From NCBI RefSeq assembly GCF_900103525.1, contig NZ_FNHN01000007.1, positions 1 to 64,000 of the forward strand: DNA of 64,000 nt. The letters run 5' to 3'. Both the position numbers and the translations under genes were made by a program. This document shows, piece by piece, positions 47,276 through 57,381 of the stretch. The notes beneath the pieces are model-generated. The model did no database searches and was not told the origin of the DNA. It worked only from the letters and a program-made list of their open reading frames with translations. Position 1 is the first letter of the stretch. Every line of letters starts with the position of its first letter. Source of the stretch: Bacillus sp. OK048. Its GTDB lineage: Bacteria > Bacillota > Bacilli > Bacillales > Cytobacillaceae.

Positions 47276-48463
47276 ATGAAGAAACAATTAATGGAAATGT
47301 TAGAGGCCCGCAAAGATGAAATGATTCAAATTCGCCGTTATTTACATGAGAACCCGGAGCTTTCATTTAAAGAGGAAAAAACAGCTCAATATATTGCTGA
47401 TTTTTACAAAGGAAAAGATGTTGAAATACATAGAAATGCAGGAAACGGAAACGGGATGATCGTAACGATAAAAGGCGGAAACGCTGGAAAAACGATTGCT
47501 CTTCGCGCGGATTTCGATGCACTGCCAATTTTGGAAGAAACAGATGTACCATTTAAATCGAAAAATGAAGGTGTGATGCATGCCTGCGGCCATGATGCCC
47601 ATACTGCTTATTTACTTGTTCTAGCCGATTGTCTGATCCAATTGAAGGATTCAATTGCAGGAACGATTAAAATTATTCATCAACATGCGGAGGAAGCTCC
47701 TCCTGGAGGGGCGAAAAGTATTGTTGAATCTGGTGTGCTAGCGGATGTAGACAATATATATGGTATTCATATTTTCCCTACTCATCCAGCAGGTTTTGTC
47801 GGCTATCGCAGCGGATATTCGTTGGCGGGCAGGTCATTTTTTAAATTAATCGTCCAAGGTACAGGCGGGCATGGTTCTTCTCCGCATTTGGCCAATGATG
47901 CAATTGTTGCTGCTGCTCATTTTGTAACAGCGGTACAAACAGTGATCAGTCGCCGGATTAATCCTTTTGAGATGGGCGTGATTACAATCGGCTCATTCGA
48001 TGGTAAAGGAACATTCAATGTGATTAAAGATCGTGTAGAGCTTGAAGGAGACGTTCGCTACATGACGGTTGAAACGCAGCAGCTCATCGCAAAAGAAGTC
48101 AATCGTATTGTAAAAGGGATTGAAGCGGAATTTGGAGTACAATGCAAGCTGGAGTATACGGCCGATTATCCGCCGCTCTATAATGATCCGGAAGTAACAG
48201 CAAACGTTGTCACAAGTCTAAAAAACATGAGTGATCCAGACATTAAAGAGGTTGGAGAATATCCGATGCTCTCTGGTTCAGAAGATTTTGCTTACTATCT
48301 TGAAAAAATCCCTGGTTGTTTCTTTTACATTGGCTGTAAACCAAAAGGGATTGAGAATGCCTATTTCAATCATCATCCGAAATTCGATATTGATGAAGAG
48401 TGTCTTCTTGTTGCAGCCAAATCAGTCGGACAAGTTGTCTGCAGCTATTATGGGGTGGAGTAG
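47276..48463 (+). CDS. M20-family amidohydrolase
   Basis: A 395-residue metallohydrolase of the M20 aminoacylase/carboxypeptidase type, which removes acyl or aminoacyl groups from small amides. Metal-binding segments are visible: ADFDALPI near residue 79, HACGHDAHTAY near 101, and QHAEEAPPGGAKS near 138, then the dimerisation domain with GTGGHGSSPH and a late SGSEDFAYY. The substrate cannot be read from sequence; N-acyl amino acids are likely. The ATG follows TTAGGTGAGG. It stands alone with a strong terminator. Confidence 0.9.
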   Translation: MKKQLMEMLEARKDEMIQIRRYLHENPELSFKEEKTAQYIADFYKGKDVEIHRNAGNGNGMIVTIKGGNAGKTIALRADFDALPILEETDVPFKSKNEGVMHACGHDAHTAYLLVLADCLIQLKDSIAGTIKIIHQHAEEAPPGGAKSIVESGVLADVDNIYGIHIFPTHPAGFVGYRSGYSLAGRSFFKLIVQGTGGHGSSPHLANDAIVAAAHFVTAVQTVISRRINPFEMGVITIGSFDGKGTFNVIKDRVELEGDVRYMTVETQQLIAKEVNRIVKGIEAEFGVQCKLEYTADYPPLYNDPEVTANVVTSLKNMSDPDIKEVGEYPMLSGSEDFAYYLEKIPGCFFYIGCKPKGIENAYFNHHPKFDIDEECLLVAAKSVGQVVCSYYGVE

Positions 48464-48557
48464 GACCTGCAAATCAGTGCCTGTCATCTCCCGTACTTTA
48501 CTGAATAGGAAACTGGAAAACCCTTTTTGAAAAAGGAAGTTGAAAAGGGATAACATA

Positions 48558-48598
48558 AAAAAACTAGATGCCATATATGGAGGCATCTAGTTTTTTTT
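48558..48598 (+). terminator. terminator after the M20 gene
   Basis: AAACTAGATGCC and GGCATCTAGTTT form a perfect 12-bp stem followed by eight T. Confidence 0.92.
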
Positions 48599-48690
48599 GA
48601 ATAGTATAAATGCCTTCTCTTATAAAGTCCATGAAATAATTGGAATGCTTATCTCTTTGTTGCTATCTTCGTGTCCCAATGATTAATAGG

Positions 48691-48704
48691 TTACAGAATT
48701 GTAA
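48691..48704. promoter_or_regulatory. palindromic operator upstream of the Bce-like ABC transporter
   Basis: TTACAGAATTGTAA is a perfect inverted repeat 92 bases before the ATPase start. A near-identical palindrome (ATACAGAACTGTAT) precedes the response-regulator gene at 53271. A partial copy ATACATTTGTAAGG follows at 48714. It is a good candidate site for the response regulator. The rest of 48599-48796 is AT-rich with no gene. Confidence 0.6.
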
Positions 48705-48796
48705 GGATTGGCGATACATTTGTAAGGATAAATTATGGTTGCACCCCTCAATATCTTTTATAGTTAGATATATAAAATAAGCCGAGGGATGATGAA

Positions 48797-49573
48797 ATGA
48801 ATAAGGAAATCGTTTTGGAAGCTGTAAACATAAAAAAAGTATTTGGATCGAAGGGGAACATTCATACAGCAGTAAATGATATTGAACTGCAAGTGAATAA
48901 AGGAGAATTTGTTGGAATTATGGGTCCATCAGGTGCAGGGAAATCGACGCTTTTGAATGTGTTATCAACCATTGATGTACCGACTACAGGAGAAATTAAA
49001 ATCGATCGGCAAAACATCTTCAAATTAAAAGAAGAAGATTTAGCGGATTTTAGAAGAGACAAGTTAGGTTTTATTTTTCAGGATTACAATTTAATTGAAA
49101 CACTAACTGTAAAGGAAAATATTATCCTCCCTCTCTCCTTAGCAAATGTTTCGTATCAAGAAATTGAAAATAGAATAAAAAAAGTATCGAAGGCACTTGG
49201 AATTGAGGGTATCTTACATGCCTATCCATATAACATTTCAGGAGGGGAGCAGCAAAGAACGGCAACAGCAAGAGCGATTATTACAAATCCAAGCCTCATA
49301 TTTGCGGATGAACCAACTGGTGCGTTAGACTCGAAATCTGCTTTTATGCTGCTTGGAATACTTGCTGAATTAAATGAACAACAAAAAGCTACGATTTTAA
49401 TGGTTACTCATGATGCTTATGCAGCCAGCTTTAGCAGTCGTATCTTATTTATCAAAGATGGGTCGATTTTTTCTGAAATAAGGAAGGGAGACCGCAGCCG
49501 AAAGCGATTTTTTGAACAAATTATTGATATCCTCGCCACCCTTGGAGGAGGTGGGCATCATGACGTTATTTAG
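48797..49573 (+). CDS. BceA-like ABC transporter ATP-binding protein
   Basis: A 258-residue ATPase of the MacB/BceA type, driving resistance to or sensing of cell-wall antimicrobial peptides. It has Walker A GPSGAGKSTLLN, Q-loop FIFQDYNL, signature ISGGEQQRTATARA, Walker B LIFADEPTGALD and H-loop VTHD. The ATG follows GAGGGATGATGAA. Its 3' end overlaps the permease gene by 14 bases. A two-component system typical of such transporters is encoded convergently downstream. Confidence 0.93.
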   Translation: MNKEIVLEAVNIKKVFGSKGNIHTAVNDIELQVNKGEFVGIMGPSGAGKSTLLNVLSTIDVPTTGEIKIDRQNIFKLKEEDLADFRRDKLGFIFQDYNLIETLTVKENIILPLSLANVSYQEIENRIKKVSKALGIEGILHAYPYNISGGEQQRTATARAIITNPSLIFADEPTGALDSKSAFMLLGILAELNEQQKATILMVTHDAYAASFSSRILFIKDGSIFSEIRKGDRSRKRFFEQIIDILATLGGGGHHDVI

Positions 49574-51491
49574 TCTAGCAAAAAAGAATATAAAGATGAA
49601 TACAAAACATTATTTACTGTATTTTTATCCGATGGTATTCAGCATCGTTATTTACTTTACATTTGTTTCGCTCCAGTATAACAACCAGATTATCCAATCA
49701 GCGACAGCCCTTGGGAAAGTACAGCCAGCGTTTATGGCAGCATCTGTTTTGCTGTTGCTATTTTCAACCATATTTATATGGTATTCGAATCATTTTTTTA
49801 TAAAAAAACGAAAAAAGGAGGTCGCTTTATACTCTTTATTTGGGATGAGGAAGAAACAGATTGCAAGGCTCCTATTCTATGAAAATCTGATTATGGGATT
49901 GGTTGCACTCGGGATTGGAATCTCGATTGGTGCCCTTTTGTCTAAACTATTTTCAATGTTATTAATAAAACTAATGGGATTCTCACTAATTGCAAATCTT
50001 GCACTATCTTCTGAAGCGGTCATTCAAACGTTAGCCGTTTTTATTGCGATTATTGGCGTTACTTCATTTTATAATTATCGGATGATTTACCGTTATACGT
50101 TATTGGATCTGCTAAAAGCTGACAAACATGGGGAAAAACAGCTGAAGGTCTCAAAGGTAGCCACTCTAGGATCACTAGTAGCGTTTGGAATAGGATATTA
50201 CATTCTGTTGCAACCTAGTCATTCCGATATCTATAAGGAATATGGTTTCTCTGCTGTCTTATTTTCTCTGCTAATGATTGTAATTGGATCTTTTCTATTT
50301 ATCCGGTCCGCATTTACTTCTCTTTTAGAAAGAATGGTAAAAGCCAAAAGGGTTTATTTTAAAGGGACAAATTTAATCAGCGTTTCGCACCTACGGTTTC
50401 GAATGAAAGGAAATATTCTCATCTTATTCACTATTGCTTTATTAAGCACGGTTACCCTTTTTGCTCTCGGGGCTATTTTCAGCTTACATCATAATTTAAC
50501 GACAATTGCATCGGCTAATAATCCATTAAGTCTTATGTATACCTCGCAAAATAACGAAAAGGATGTACAAGTCGCCAAGTTAATTAAGGAAAGTGGAGAA
50601 CACCAGATTGTTTTTTCGGATCGAGTAGAGTATTTACAGGTTGAAGGAGATCTTTCTGAAACAGGAAGGTGGCCAGATCGGTTTCCGGTCATTCTTCTAT
50701 CGAACAAGGAATATCAACGATTGGCTGAAAAAATGGGAAATTACCATAATGAGGACATTGGAAAAGATAAAGCAATTGTATTTAATGATGGGAATATTAA
50801 TCAAAATACGGACCCTTATACAGGGAAAACCATTACGATTATGGAACACGAAAAGCTTACCGTTCAGACATATGAAAAGAAGCTGGTGTTAAACCAAAGC
50901 TATTATGTTTTTCCAGTGGTAATCAATGATACAAAGTATCAGGAACTCAAAGAGCATGCCGTTGTAAAAGAAATGCAAATATATAAATTGAAAAACGAAA
51001 AATCATTGGAAAAATTAATAAAGGAGATTCAAGAAGTCGTTCTAAAAGATGTCAAAGTTGATGATGATGATGATTCAATCATGTTTTCCTCCTTCGTACT
51101 GGAGTTTCAGAAAGGTGTCCAAACATACGGTCTGCTTATTTTCATCGGTTCTTTTTTAGGGATTGTCTTTTTGCTGGCCACAGGTAGCATGCTGCATTAT
51201 AAACAGCTAACAGAAGCAACCGCTGATCAGGGACGTTATCATATACTAAAAAAGATTGGAATGAGTAGAAAGCAAATTCAAGTAACCATTGCCAAGCAAT
51301 TATTGCCTGTCTTTTTCCTTCCCTTGGTGATTGCCATACCCAATAGTTCATTCTTAATCACAGCACTGGCAAGGTTTTCACAGATGAATATGCTGCTGCC
51401 GTTTCTAAGTACCATCGCTATTTATGTGGCAATCTATTTGGTTTACTATTTGATTACGCTAAGGAAATACAACACGATTGTGAATAATTAA
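49560..51491 (+). CDS. BceB-like ABC transporter permease
   Basis: A 643-residue FtsX-family permease with about ten membrane segments and a large extracytoplasmic domain between segments 7 and 8 (about residues 310-520), the hallmark of BceB-type peptide-antibiotic transporters that flip or release lipid-cycle targets and signal to a sensor kinase. Start is ATG 49560 (MTLFSLAKKNIKMNTKHYLL) behind GGAGGAGGTGGG; the open frame begins earlier inside the ATPase gene. The particular antibiotic cannot be predicted. Confidence 0.92.
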   Translation: MTLFSLAKKNIKMNTKHYLLYFYPMVFSIVIYFTFVSLQYNNQIIQSATALGKVQPAFMAASVLLLLFSTIFIWYSNHFFIKKRKKEVALYSLFGMRKKQIARLLFYENLIMGLVALGIGISIGALLSKLFSMLLIKLMGFSLIANLALSSEAVIQTLAVFIAIIGVTSFYNYRMIYRYTLLDLLKADKHGEKQLKVSKVATLGSLVAFGIGYYILLQPSHSDIYKEYGFSAVLFSLLMIVIGSFLFIRSAFTSLLERMVKAKRVYFKGTNLISVSHLRFRMKGNILILFTIALLSTVTLFALGAIFSLHHNLTTIASANNPLSLMYTSQNNEKDVQVAKLIKESGEHQIVFSDRVEYLQVEGDLSETGRWPDRFPVILLSNKEYQRLAEKMGNYHNEDIGKDKAIVFNDGNINQNTDPYTGKTITIMEHEKLTVQTYEKKLVLNQSYYVFPVVINDTKYQELKEHAVVKEMQIYKLKNEKSLEKLIKEIQEVVLKDVKVDDDDDSIMFSSFVLEFQKGVQTYGLLIFIGSFLGIVFLLATGSMLHYKQLTEATADQGRYHILKKIGMSRKQIQVTIAKQLLPVFFLPLVIAIPNSSFLITALARFSQMNMLLPFLSTIAIYVAIYLVYYLITLRKYNTIVNN

Positions 51492-51521
51492 AAGAAAGGG
51501 CGTGATGGCTGCATCACGTCC

Positions 51522-52538
51522 TTATTTATTGGTGAAAGTTGTGTATTCTTCTCTTAGCAGATCAACTGTTTTTGAAAAATAGATGGAGGCTTCGGTATAG
51601 CTCCCTTCCTTCGAATGAAGAGAGAGCAGATGCCCCAATTTCGCTGCTGTTTTTTTTGCGAGGTATAATCCCATCCCAGTGGAGGCCGCAACTTGCCGTC
51701 CATTAATGCCTGTAAAGCCTTTCTGAAAAATTCTTGGCAAATCCTCTACGGGGATTCCCATTCCATGATCCCGGATGATGATTTTTCTTTCATTCGCTTT
51801 GATTTGAATGGAAATCTTGCCGCCAGCGGGTGTGTATTTTAAGGAATTTGATAGAAACTGGTTTAAAATAAAAAGAAGTCCTTTTTTATCGGTTAAGACC
51901 TCCATAGTTGTTAGATCTAAATGAAGCTTTATTTTTTTCGATAAAAATAACTTCCGATTCGCTTTTACTGCTTCCTTTACGAGTTGTTCTGCATTCATTT
52001 CTTGAATAAAATAGTCCTTACTGAAATCGCTAGCTCTTGTATAAGAAAGAACTTGGTCAACTAAATGCTCAATTTTCCCCATTTCCTCCTCCAGGCTTTC
52101 TGGATTCTGTTCCGTTTCGAAAATCATTTTGCTGACAGCTATCGGTGTTTTTATTTCATGAACCCAGGATGTCATATACTCATGCCATTCCTTTTGTTCA
52201 TGTTTCAATCTCTCAATTTTTTGTTCATATTGCTCCTTTTGAATTTTTAAGAGTTGGATCGTTAATTTCTCTTCATTTCTGTGAGTGTGTGAGGGTTCCA
52301 ATAGATATCCAGTTTCTGTTTTCTCTTTGAATTCACGATAAGAATCCTTTTTCCTACGGTAATCAAATTGTAAATAAATCAAAAATAGTAAGGCCAATAT
52401 AAGCAATAAATAGAGAAGGTTGCTTATATGAATATGTAAGTTTGGATCAAGTAATATGATGATGGCTGTTAAGCCTAAGACAAGGGAAAATATAAATAAT
52501 AGGAATCGGTGATCAACGAGATAATGTTTCCACTTCAT
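51522..52538 (-). CDS. BceS-like intramembrane-sensing histidine kinase
   Basis: A 338-residue kinase with two N-terminal membrane helices (about 12-31 and 37-58) separated by a very short loop, so no extracellular sensor domain. The phosphorylated His is in WVHEIKTPIAVSKM near residue 126, and the ATPase domain has NQFLSNSLKYTP, DHGMGIP and STGMGLYLAKK. Kinases of this type sense through their partner BceAB transporter. It overlaps the response regulator by 4 bases and is convergent with the transporter operon. Confidence 0.92.
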   Translation of the reverse strand: MKWKHYLVDHRFLLFIFSLVLGLTAIIILLDPNLHIHISNLLYLLLILALLFLIYLQFDYRRKKDSYREFKEKTETGYLLEPSHTHRNEEKLTIQLLKIQKEQYEQKIERLKHEQKEWHEYMTSWVHEIKTPIAVSKMIFETEQNPESLEEEMGKIEHLVDQVLSYTRASDFSKDYFIQEMNAEQLVKEAVKANRKLFLSKKIKLHLDLTTMEVLTDKKGLLFILNQFLSNSLKYTPAGGKISIQIKANERKIIIRDHGMGIPVEDLPRIFQKGFTGINGRQVAASTGMGLYLAKKTAAKLGHLLSLHSKEGSYTEASIYFSKTVDLLREEYTTFTNK

Positions 52539-53209
52539 CGCAAAAGGTATCCTTGTCTTTTTTTGGTCATAATCGCATCTTCTACGCCAATTTCTTCAAG
52601 CTTTTTCCGCAGCCGAGTTACATTGACAGTGAGCGTATTATCATCAATAAACTGCTCATCTTCCCACAATGCCCGCATTATTTCATCACGAGAGATAATT
52701 TGTCCTGCTTTTTTCATAAGGAGGTAAAGAATCTGAAATTCATTTTTTGTGAGTGAAGCCTCTTTTCCCTGATACAATACAAAGGAATTTTGGAGATTAA
52801 GAGTAAGCTCACCAATTGTAAGTAAGTCTTTTTCCTTGTGTTGAATGGAGTTAGACCGTCTGAGGACAGCATTCATCTTGGCCACCAATACTTCGAGTGA
52901 AAATGGTTTTTGTATATAATCATCCCCACCCATGTTCATGGCCATCACAATATCCATACTTTGCGAGCGTGAAGAAATAAAAATGATCGGTACGTCTGAA
53001 AGCTGGCGAAGTTTGCTGCACCAATAAAATCCATCATGTCCAGGTAAGTTAATATCTAGAAGGATAATATGGGGCTTTTCCCTTAACATTTGCTGGTCAA
53101 TATCCTCAAATTCTTCCGCAATAACGGATTGAAAATTCCATTTTGCTAAGTACTGACCCATTAAATTCCTCATTTTATGATCATCTTCAACAATGAAAAC
53201 CTTGTACAT
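52535..53209 (-). CDS. BceR-like response regulator
   Basis: A 224-residue OmpR-family regulator: receiver domain with IVEDDHKMRNL, phospho-acceptor in IILLDINLPGHDG, KPFSLEVL, and a winged-helix DNA-binding domain (LTKNEFQILYLLMKK, TLTVNVTRLRKKLEE). I choose ATG 53209 (MYKVFIVEDD), 8 bases after GGGTGATG; the frame remains open upstream but is not conserved. A palindrome matching one at the transporter promoter lies 60 bases upstream. Confidence 0.93.
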   Translation of the reverse strand: MYKVFIVEDDHKMRNLMGQYLAKWNFQSVIAEEFEDIDQQMLREKPHIILLDINLPGHDGFYWCSKLRQLSDVPIIFISSRSQSMDIVMAMNMGGDDYIQKPFSLEVLVAKMNAVLRRSNSIQHKEKDLLTIGELTLNLQNSFVLYQGKEASLTKNEFQILYLLMKKAGQIISRDEIMRALWEDEQFIDDNTLTVNVTRLRKKLEEIGVEDAIMTKKRQGYLLR

Positions 53210-53270
53210 ATTCATCACCCATTTAAGTATATCAAAGGGAAACCAGAATTTAACAGGGTATTTCAACTGA

Positions 53271-53284
53271 ATACAGAACTGTAT
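53271..53284. promoter_or_regulatory. palindromic operator upstream of the response regulator
   Basis: ATACAGAACTGTAT is a perfect inverted repeat and shares the 12-mer TACAGAAYTGTA with the transporter-side site at 48691. It suggests that the regulator controls both its own operon and the transporter. Confidence 0.6.
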
Positions 53285-53453
53285 AGATTTGTTTAAGAAA
53301 GCAAGGTTTTTAAAGTGTCCAACCAACACATTTTCCATTTAAAAAAAACGCCATTTTCTCATAGTTCATTCATCCAAACAAATATGTATACGAAGAATCC
53401 TAGTAAGTATAAAATAGGACAGTTGGCGTTTTGTTGCAGGAAGGATGATAACT

Positions 53454-54338
53454 ATGTTAAAAGCATATGCTTGGCTAACATTTTGTGTAATCGTGTGGGG
53501 AAGCAATTTTGTATTTGGAAAGTTGTTAGTCCAAGATTTTTCCCCAGCGCTATTAACCATGCTTAGACTTTTGTTTATTGTACTATTTTTAATTGGATTA
53601 TCCTCATACAAAAAACACTTTAAACGAGTTCATAAATCGGATATACTAGCGGTTGTTTTTCTAGGGGTTATTGGTGTTTTTATCAACCAATGGTCTTTTT
53701 TTGTAGGTTTACAAACAGCTGATCCAACAACATCTGCATTAATTTTGGCAACTACCCCTATTTTAACTAGCATATTAGCTTCCATTTTTTTAAAAGAAAA
53801 ATTAACCATTCGTATGTTGATGGGATCTATTGTGGCAATCATAGGTATTTATTTTGTTGTCGCAAAAGGGAACTTATCTTCTTTGCATATCGATAAAGGT
53901 TTATTATGGATTGTTATAACGATGATAACATTTGCTATTATGATTATCATGACGAGGCTTCTTTCTCACAGAATAGATCCACTAACCATTACTTTATATT
54001 CAAATGTTGTAGGCTTGATTGTTTCGATTCCTTTTGCTTTTTTACTAGACACTCCCTTACAAATAAGCTCTAAAATGACTGATTGGGCTTTTCTGATTGG
54101 AACTGCCGTTGTTGTGCACGGTATAGCAACATTGATTTGGAATAACAACATTAGACATGTTGATGCTTCAAGGGCGTCAATATTATCTAATTTAGAACCT
54201 TTTGTAGCTATGATCATGGGATTGATCTTGCTATACAAACCAATAACTGGAGCAGAACTTTTAGGATCACTATTTATAGTGGGTGGAGTAGTACTATCTA
54301 CATATCAACGAAAAAAGCTAATTAGCCGATTGAATTAA
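53454..54338 (+). CDS. EamA/DMT-family transporter
   Basis: A 294-residue drug/metabolite transporter with ten predicted membrane helices in two EamA repeats (VWGSNFVFGKLLV near the N-terminus; the second half starts near ITFAIMIIMTRLLS). Typical features are the TSALILATTPILTSILA segment at the end of the first repeat and SRASILSNLEPFVAMIMG in the second. Substrate is unknown, possibly amino acids or metabolites. I use ATG 53454, 9 bases from GGAAGG; the ATG at 53445 is too close. A strong hairpin follows. Confidence 0.9.
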   Translation: MLKAYAWLTFCVIVWGSNFVFGKLLVQDFSPALLTMLRLLFIVLFLIGLSSYKKHFKRVHKSDILAVVFLGVIGVFINQWSFFVGLQTADPTTSALILATTPILTSILASIFLKEKLTIRMLMGSIVAIIGIYFVVAKGNLSSLHIDKGLLWIVITMITFAIMIIMTRLLSHRIDPLTITLYSNVVGLIVSIPFAFLLDTPLQISSKMTDWAFLIGTAVVVHGIATLIWNNNIRHVDASRASILSNLEPFVAMIMGLILLYKPITGAELLGSLFIVGGVVLSTYQRKKLISRLN

Positions 54339-54346
54339 CAAGAACT

Positions 54347-54400
54347 ATATATAGAAATAGAGCAAGAAGTTATACTTCTTGCTCTATTTCTATATATTTA
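54347..54400 (+). terminator. long perfect hairpin after the EamA gene
   Basis: A perfect 24-bp stem (54347-54370 with 54374-54397) closes on a 3-base loop. The stem contains AATAGAGCAAGAAGT and its complement. The trailing T run is short (TTTA), so termination may rely on stem length. Confidence 0.75.
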
Positions 54401-54550
54401 GTGAGTTTTGCAAGATGTATGTCTACAAAAGGTTTTTTATTTAGGAAGATAAAAATGAGGGAATAAAATTTGTTTAGATTCCCCATAGTTGGACAATTAT
54501 ATAAGGGGTGGAAAGTTTTATAGTAAAAGGTAAATGAAGGAGGATGAATA

Positions 54551-54853
54551 ATGTTACTAGTACCACGTGAGATAGACAAACTAATGATTGTTGTGGCAGC
54601 TGACCTCGCTAAAAGAAGATGGGATAGAGGTTTGAAGCTAAATTACCCTGAGGCCATCGCACTCATTACATACGAAGTATTAGAAGGTGCTAGAGATGGG
54701 AAAACCGTTGCAGAATTAATGGAATATGGAGCAACCATATTGACACGAGATGATGTAATGGAAGGAATTGCAGATATCATTGACGATATTCAGGTAGAAG
54801 CTACTTTTCCTGATGGAACTAAATTAGTAACTGTGCACGATCCAATACGTTAA
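54551..54853 (+). CDS. ureA: urease subunit gamma
   Basis: The 100-residue small structural subunit of the nickel enzyme urease, which hydrolyses urea to ammonia and CO2. It has the family pattern [42 protein letters not shown] and VTVHDPI at the C-terminus. The ATG follows AAGGAGGATG. It begins a seven-gene urease operon. No promoter was assigned: the upstream TTGGACAATTATATAAGGGG lacks a good match at proper spacing. Confidence 0.97.
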   Translation: MLLVPREIDKLMIVVAADLAKRRWDRGLKLNYPEAIALITYEVLEGARDGKTVAELMEYGATILTRDDVMEGIADIIDDIQVEATFPDGTKLVTVHDPIR

Positions 54854-54875
54854 CTAGAGGCAGGAGGACACCCGA

Positions 54876-55205
54876 ATGGAATGGGAACCAGGGCAATTGT
54901 TTTTAAAAGAAGAACCAATTATTTGCAATGAGGGAAGAGACCTTTTTCGAGTGAAGGTAACCAATACAGGTGACCGGCCAGTTCAAATAGGTTCACACTT
55001 TCACTTTTTTGAAGTGAATGAATCCTTACAATTTAATAGAGAAGAAGGGTATGGGAAAAGGTTAAATATTCCGGCCGGTGCGGCAGTCCGTTTTGAACCG
55101 GGTGATGAAAAGGAAGTTGAACTGGTTCCATATGGAGGCGAGCGTAAGGTTTATGGCTTTAACAATAAAATTGATGGGCCATTAGAAGGGGGCAATCGAA
55201 AATGA
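54876..55205 (+). CDS. ureB: urease subunit beta
   Basis: The 109-residue beta structural subunit. It shows the conserved [40 protein letters not shown] and [13 protein letters not shown]. The ATG follows CAGGAGGACAC, and the gene overlaps ureC by 4 bases, keeping subunit synthesis balanced. Confidence 0.97.
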   Translation: MEWEPGQLFLKEEPIICNEGRDLFRVKVTNTGDRPVQIGSHFHFFEVNESLQFNREEGYGKRLNIPAGAAVRFEPGDEKEVELVPYGGERKVYGFNNKIDGPLEGGNRK

Positions 55206-56914
55206 GTTTTGAAATGCCGAGGAAGCAATATGCCCAAATGTTCGGTCCCACTACTGGAGATTCGATTCGGCTGGCTGACACCGATTTAATCATTCAAATA
55301 GAAAAAGATTATACCACTTATGGCGAAGAAGTCGTGTTTGGCGGCGGTAAAGTCATTCGTGATGGAATGGGACAACATCCACTCGTCACGCGTGGTGATG
55401 GAATCCCTGACGTGGTTATTACGAATGCGGTCATTTTAGATTACACAGGAATTTACAAGGCAGATATTGCGCTTCGTGACGGAAAAATAGCTGCAATTGG
55501 CAAAGCGGGAAATCCATTGGTAATGGATGGGGTCGATATCGTCATTGGGGCTTCAACTGAAATTATCGCTGGTGAAGGGATGATTGTAACTGCTGGAGGA
55601 ATTGACACCCACGTTCATTTTATCAATCCGGCACAAGTCGAGGTTGCCTTAACTGCAGGACTTACCACCTTAATTGGCGGTGGTACAGGTCCTACTGCAG
55701 GTTCAAGGGCGACAACTGTTACTCCTGGTGAATGGAATATCCACCGCATGCTTGAAGCGGTAGAGGGTCTGCCAATAAATGTTGGATTAACAGGTAAAGG
55801 ACAGGCAGCAGCAGAGGAGCCGTTGGCCGAACAAATTAGGGCCGGTGTCATTGGTTTAAAAGTTCATGAGGACTGGGGTGCGACACCTTCAGCGCTCGAT
55901 TATACATTAAGGGTTGCAGATAAATTTGATGTACAGGTGGCACTTCATGCAGATACCCTAAATGAAGCAGGTTTTGTTGAAAATACAATGGCAGCTCTAA
56001 AAGACCGGGTTATTCATATGTACCATACAGAAGGTGCTGGCGGTGGACATGCGCCAGATTTGATTAAATCAGCCAGCTTTATGAATGTTCTGCCATCTTC
56101 AACGAATCCTACCTTGCCCTATACGATTAATACAGTTGATGAACATTTGGATATGCTGATGGTTTGTCATCATTTGAATCCTTCCGTTCCTGAAGATATC
56201 GCATTTGCTGATTCACGAATTAGAAAGGAAACCATTGCTGCAGAAGATGTCCTGCAGGATATGGGCATATTCAGTATGACAAGTTCCGATGCGCAGGCAA
56301 TGGGAAGAATCGGTGAGGTGGTTCTAAGGACATGGCAGGTAGCCGATAAAATGAAAAAAGAAAGAGGTTTCCTTAAAGGGGATAGTAAACTTTCTAATAA
56401 TAATCGGGCAAAGCGTTATATTGCAAAATATACCATTAATCCTGCGATTACCCATGGAATTGCCGATTATGTCGGGTCCATTGAAGTAGGAAAAATTGCA
56501 GACTTAGTGATTTGGTCGCCGGCATTTTTTGGTGTAAAGCCAGAGTTGGTCCTTAAAAGTGGAATGGTTGTCCATGGAATGATGGGGGATGCAAATGCAT
56601 CGATTCCAACTCCGCAGCCAATCATTAGCCGTCCTATGTATGCTACTACTGGTAAAGCCTTACAGAAACATTCGATTACCTTCATATCGCAAGCAGCTTA
56701 TGAAGATAAAGTCCATGAAAAACTTGGGTTAGAAAAAATGATTCTACCTGTACATGGAATAAGAAAGTTAACGAAAAAAGACATGAAACTGAACTCGGAA
56801 ACCCCAGAGATAACTGTTGACCCACAAACATATGAGGTTAGAGTCAATGGAGAACTGATTACCAGTGAGCCGGCAAAAGAACTGCCGATGACGCAACGTT
56901 ATTTTCTATTTTGA
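55202..56914 (+). CDS. ureC: urease subunit alpha (catalytic)
   Basis: The 570-residue catalytic subunit with the dinuclear nickel site. Metal ligands are in [11 protein letters not shown], the carbamylated lysine in GLKVHEDWG near residue 220, His ligands in [10 protein letters not shown] and [14 protein letters not shown], the mobile-flap [20 protein letters not shown], and the Asp ligand in [11 protein letters not shown]. Its length is exactly that of most bacterial UreC proteins. All key residues are intact, so the enzyme should be active once nickel is inserted. Confidence 0.98.
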   Translation: MSFEMPRKQYAQMFGPTTGDSIRLADTDLIIQIEKDYTTYGEEVVFGGGKVIRDGMGQHPLVTRGDGIPDVVITNAVILDYTGIYKADIALRDGKIAAIGKAGNPLVMDGVDIVIGASTEIIAGEGMIVTAGGIDTHVHFINPAQVEVALTAGLTTLIGGGTGPTAGSRATTVTPGEWNIHRMLEAVEGLPINVGLTGKGQAAAEEPLAEQIRAGVIGLKVHEDWGATPSALDYTLRVADKFDVQVALHADTLNEAGFVENTMAALKDRVIHMYHTEGAGGGHAPDLIKSASFMNVLPSSTNPTLPYTINTVDEHLDMLMVCHHLNPSVPEDIAFADSRIRKETIAAEDVLQDMGIFSMTSSDAQAMGRIGEVVLRTWQVADKMKKERGFLKGDSKLSNNNRAKRYIAKYTINPAITHGIADYVGSIEVGKIADLVIWSPAFFGVKPELVLKSGMVVHGMMGDANASIPTPQPIISRPMYATTGKALQKHSITFISQAAYEDKVHEKLGLEKMILPVHGIRKLTKKDMKLNSETPEITVDPQTYEVRVNGELITSEPAKELPMTQRYFLF

Positions 56915-56925
56915 GGTGAAAAGGT

Positions 56926-57381
56926 GTGCTAATTGAAAGAATCGAAACAAATATTGAAAGAATGGAAAAGGAAGAAATTATCAGGCGTCATATCGAAAAG
57001 GTATACCTTGAGAGTGATCACTTGGTAAAACGGATTCAAAGAGTGACTACTGATCACGGACGGGAAATCGGTATTCGATTAAAGGATCCACGTGATCTTG
57101 TTGCCGGTGACGTCCTTTATATGGATGAAAAAAATATGATTGTTATTGACGTGGTTGCAGATGATTTATTAGTTATCATCCCCCGCAGTATCAAAGAAAT
57201 GGGGACAATCGCTCATCAGTTAGGAAATAGGCATCTTCCAGCTCAGTTTGAAGATCAAATGATGATGGTTCAATATGATTACCTTGTGGAGGAACTATTA
57301 AATGAACTGGACATTCCCTACCAACGTGAAAAACGAAAAGTAAAACAGGCTTTTCGACATATTGGTCATAGCCATGGATGA
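56926..57381 (+). CDS. ureE: urease accessory protein UreE
   Basis: A 151-residue nickel metallochaperone that delivers nickel to UreG and apo-urease. It has the UreE N-terminal domain ([20 protein letters not shown]) and the conserved His in the [11 protein letters not shown] metal-binding segment. The C-terminal tail is short with few His (HIGHSHG), unlike His-rich versions. It starts at GTG behind TGAGGTGAAAAGG and overlaps ureF by 8 bases. Confidence 0.95.
   Translation: MLIERIETNIERMEKEEIIRRHIEKVYLESDHLVKRIQRVTTDHGREIGIRLKDPRDLVAGDVLYMDEKNMIVIDVVADDLLVIIPRSIKEMGTIAHQLGNRHLPAQFEDQMMMVQYDYLVEELLNELDIPYQREKRKVKQAFRHIGHSHG

Noticed and set aside
54440..54545. A sigma-H-type promoter before ureA (AGGAAGA ... 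AGGGAATAA)
   Set aside because: The -10-like part fits but spacing to the -35-like part is 8 bases instead of about 11-12.
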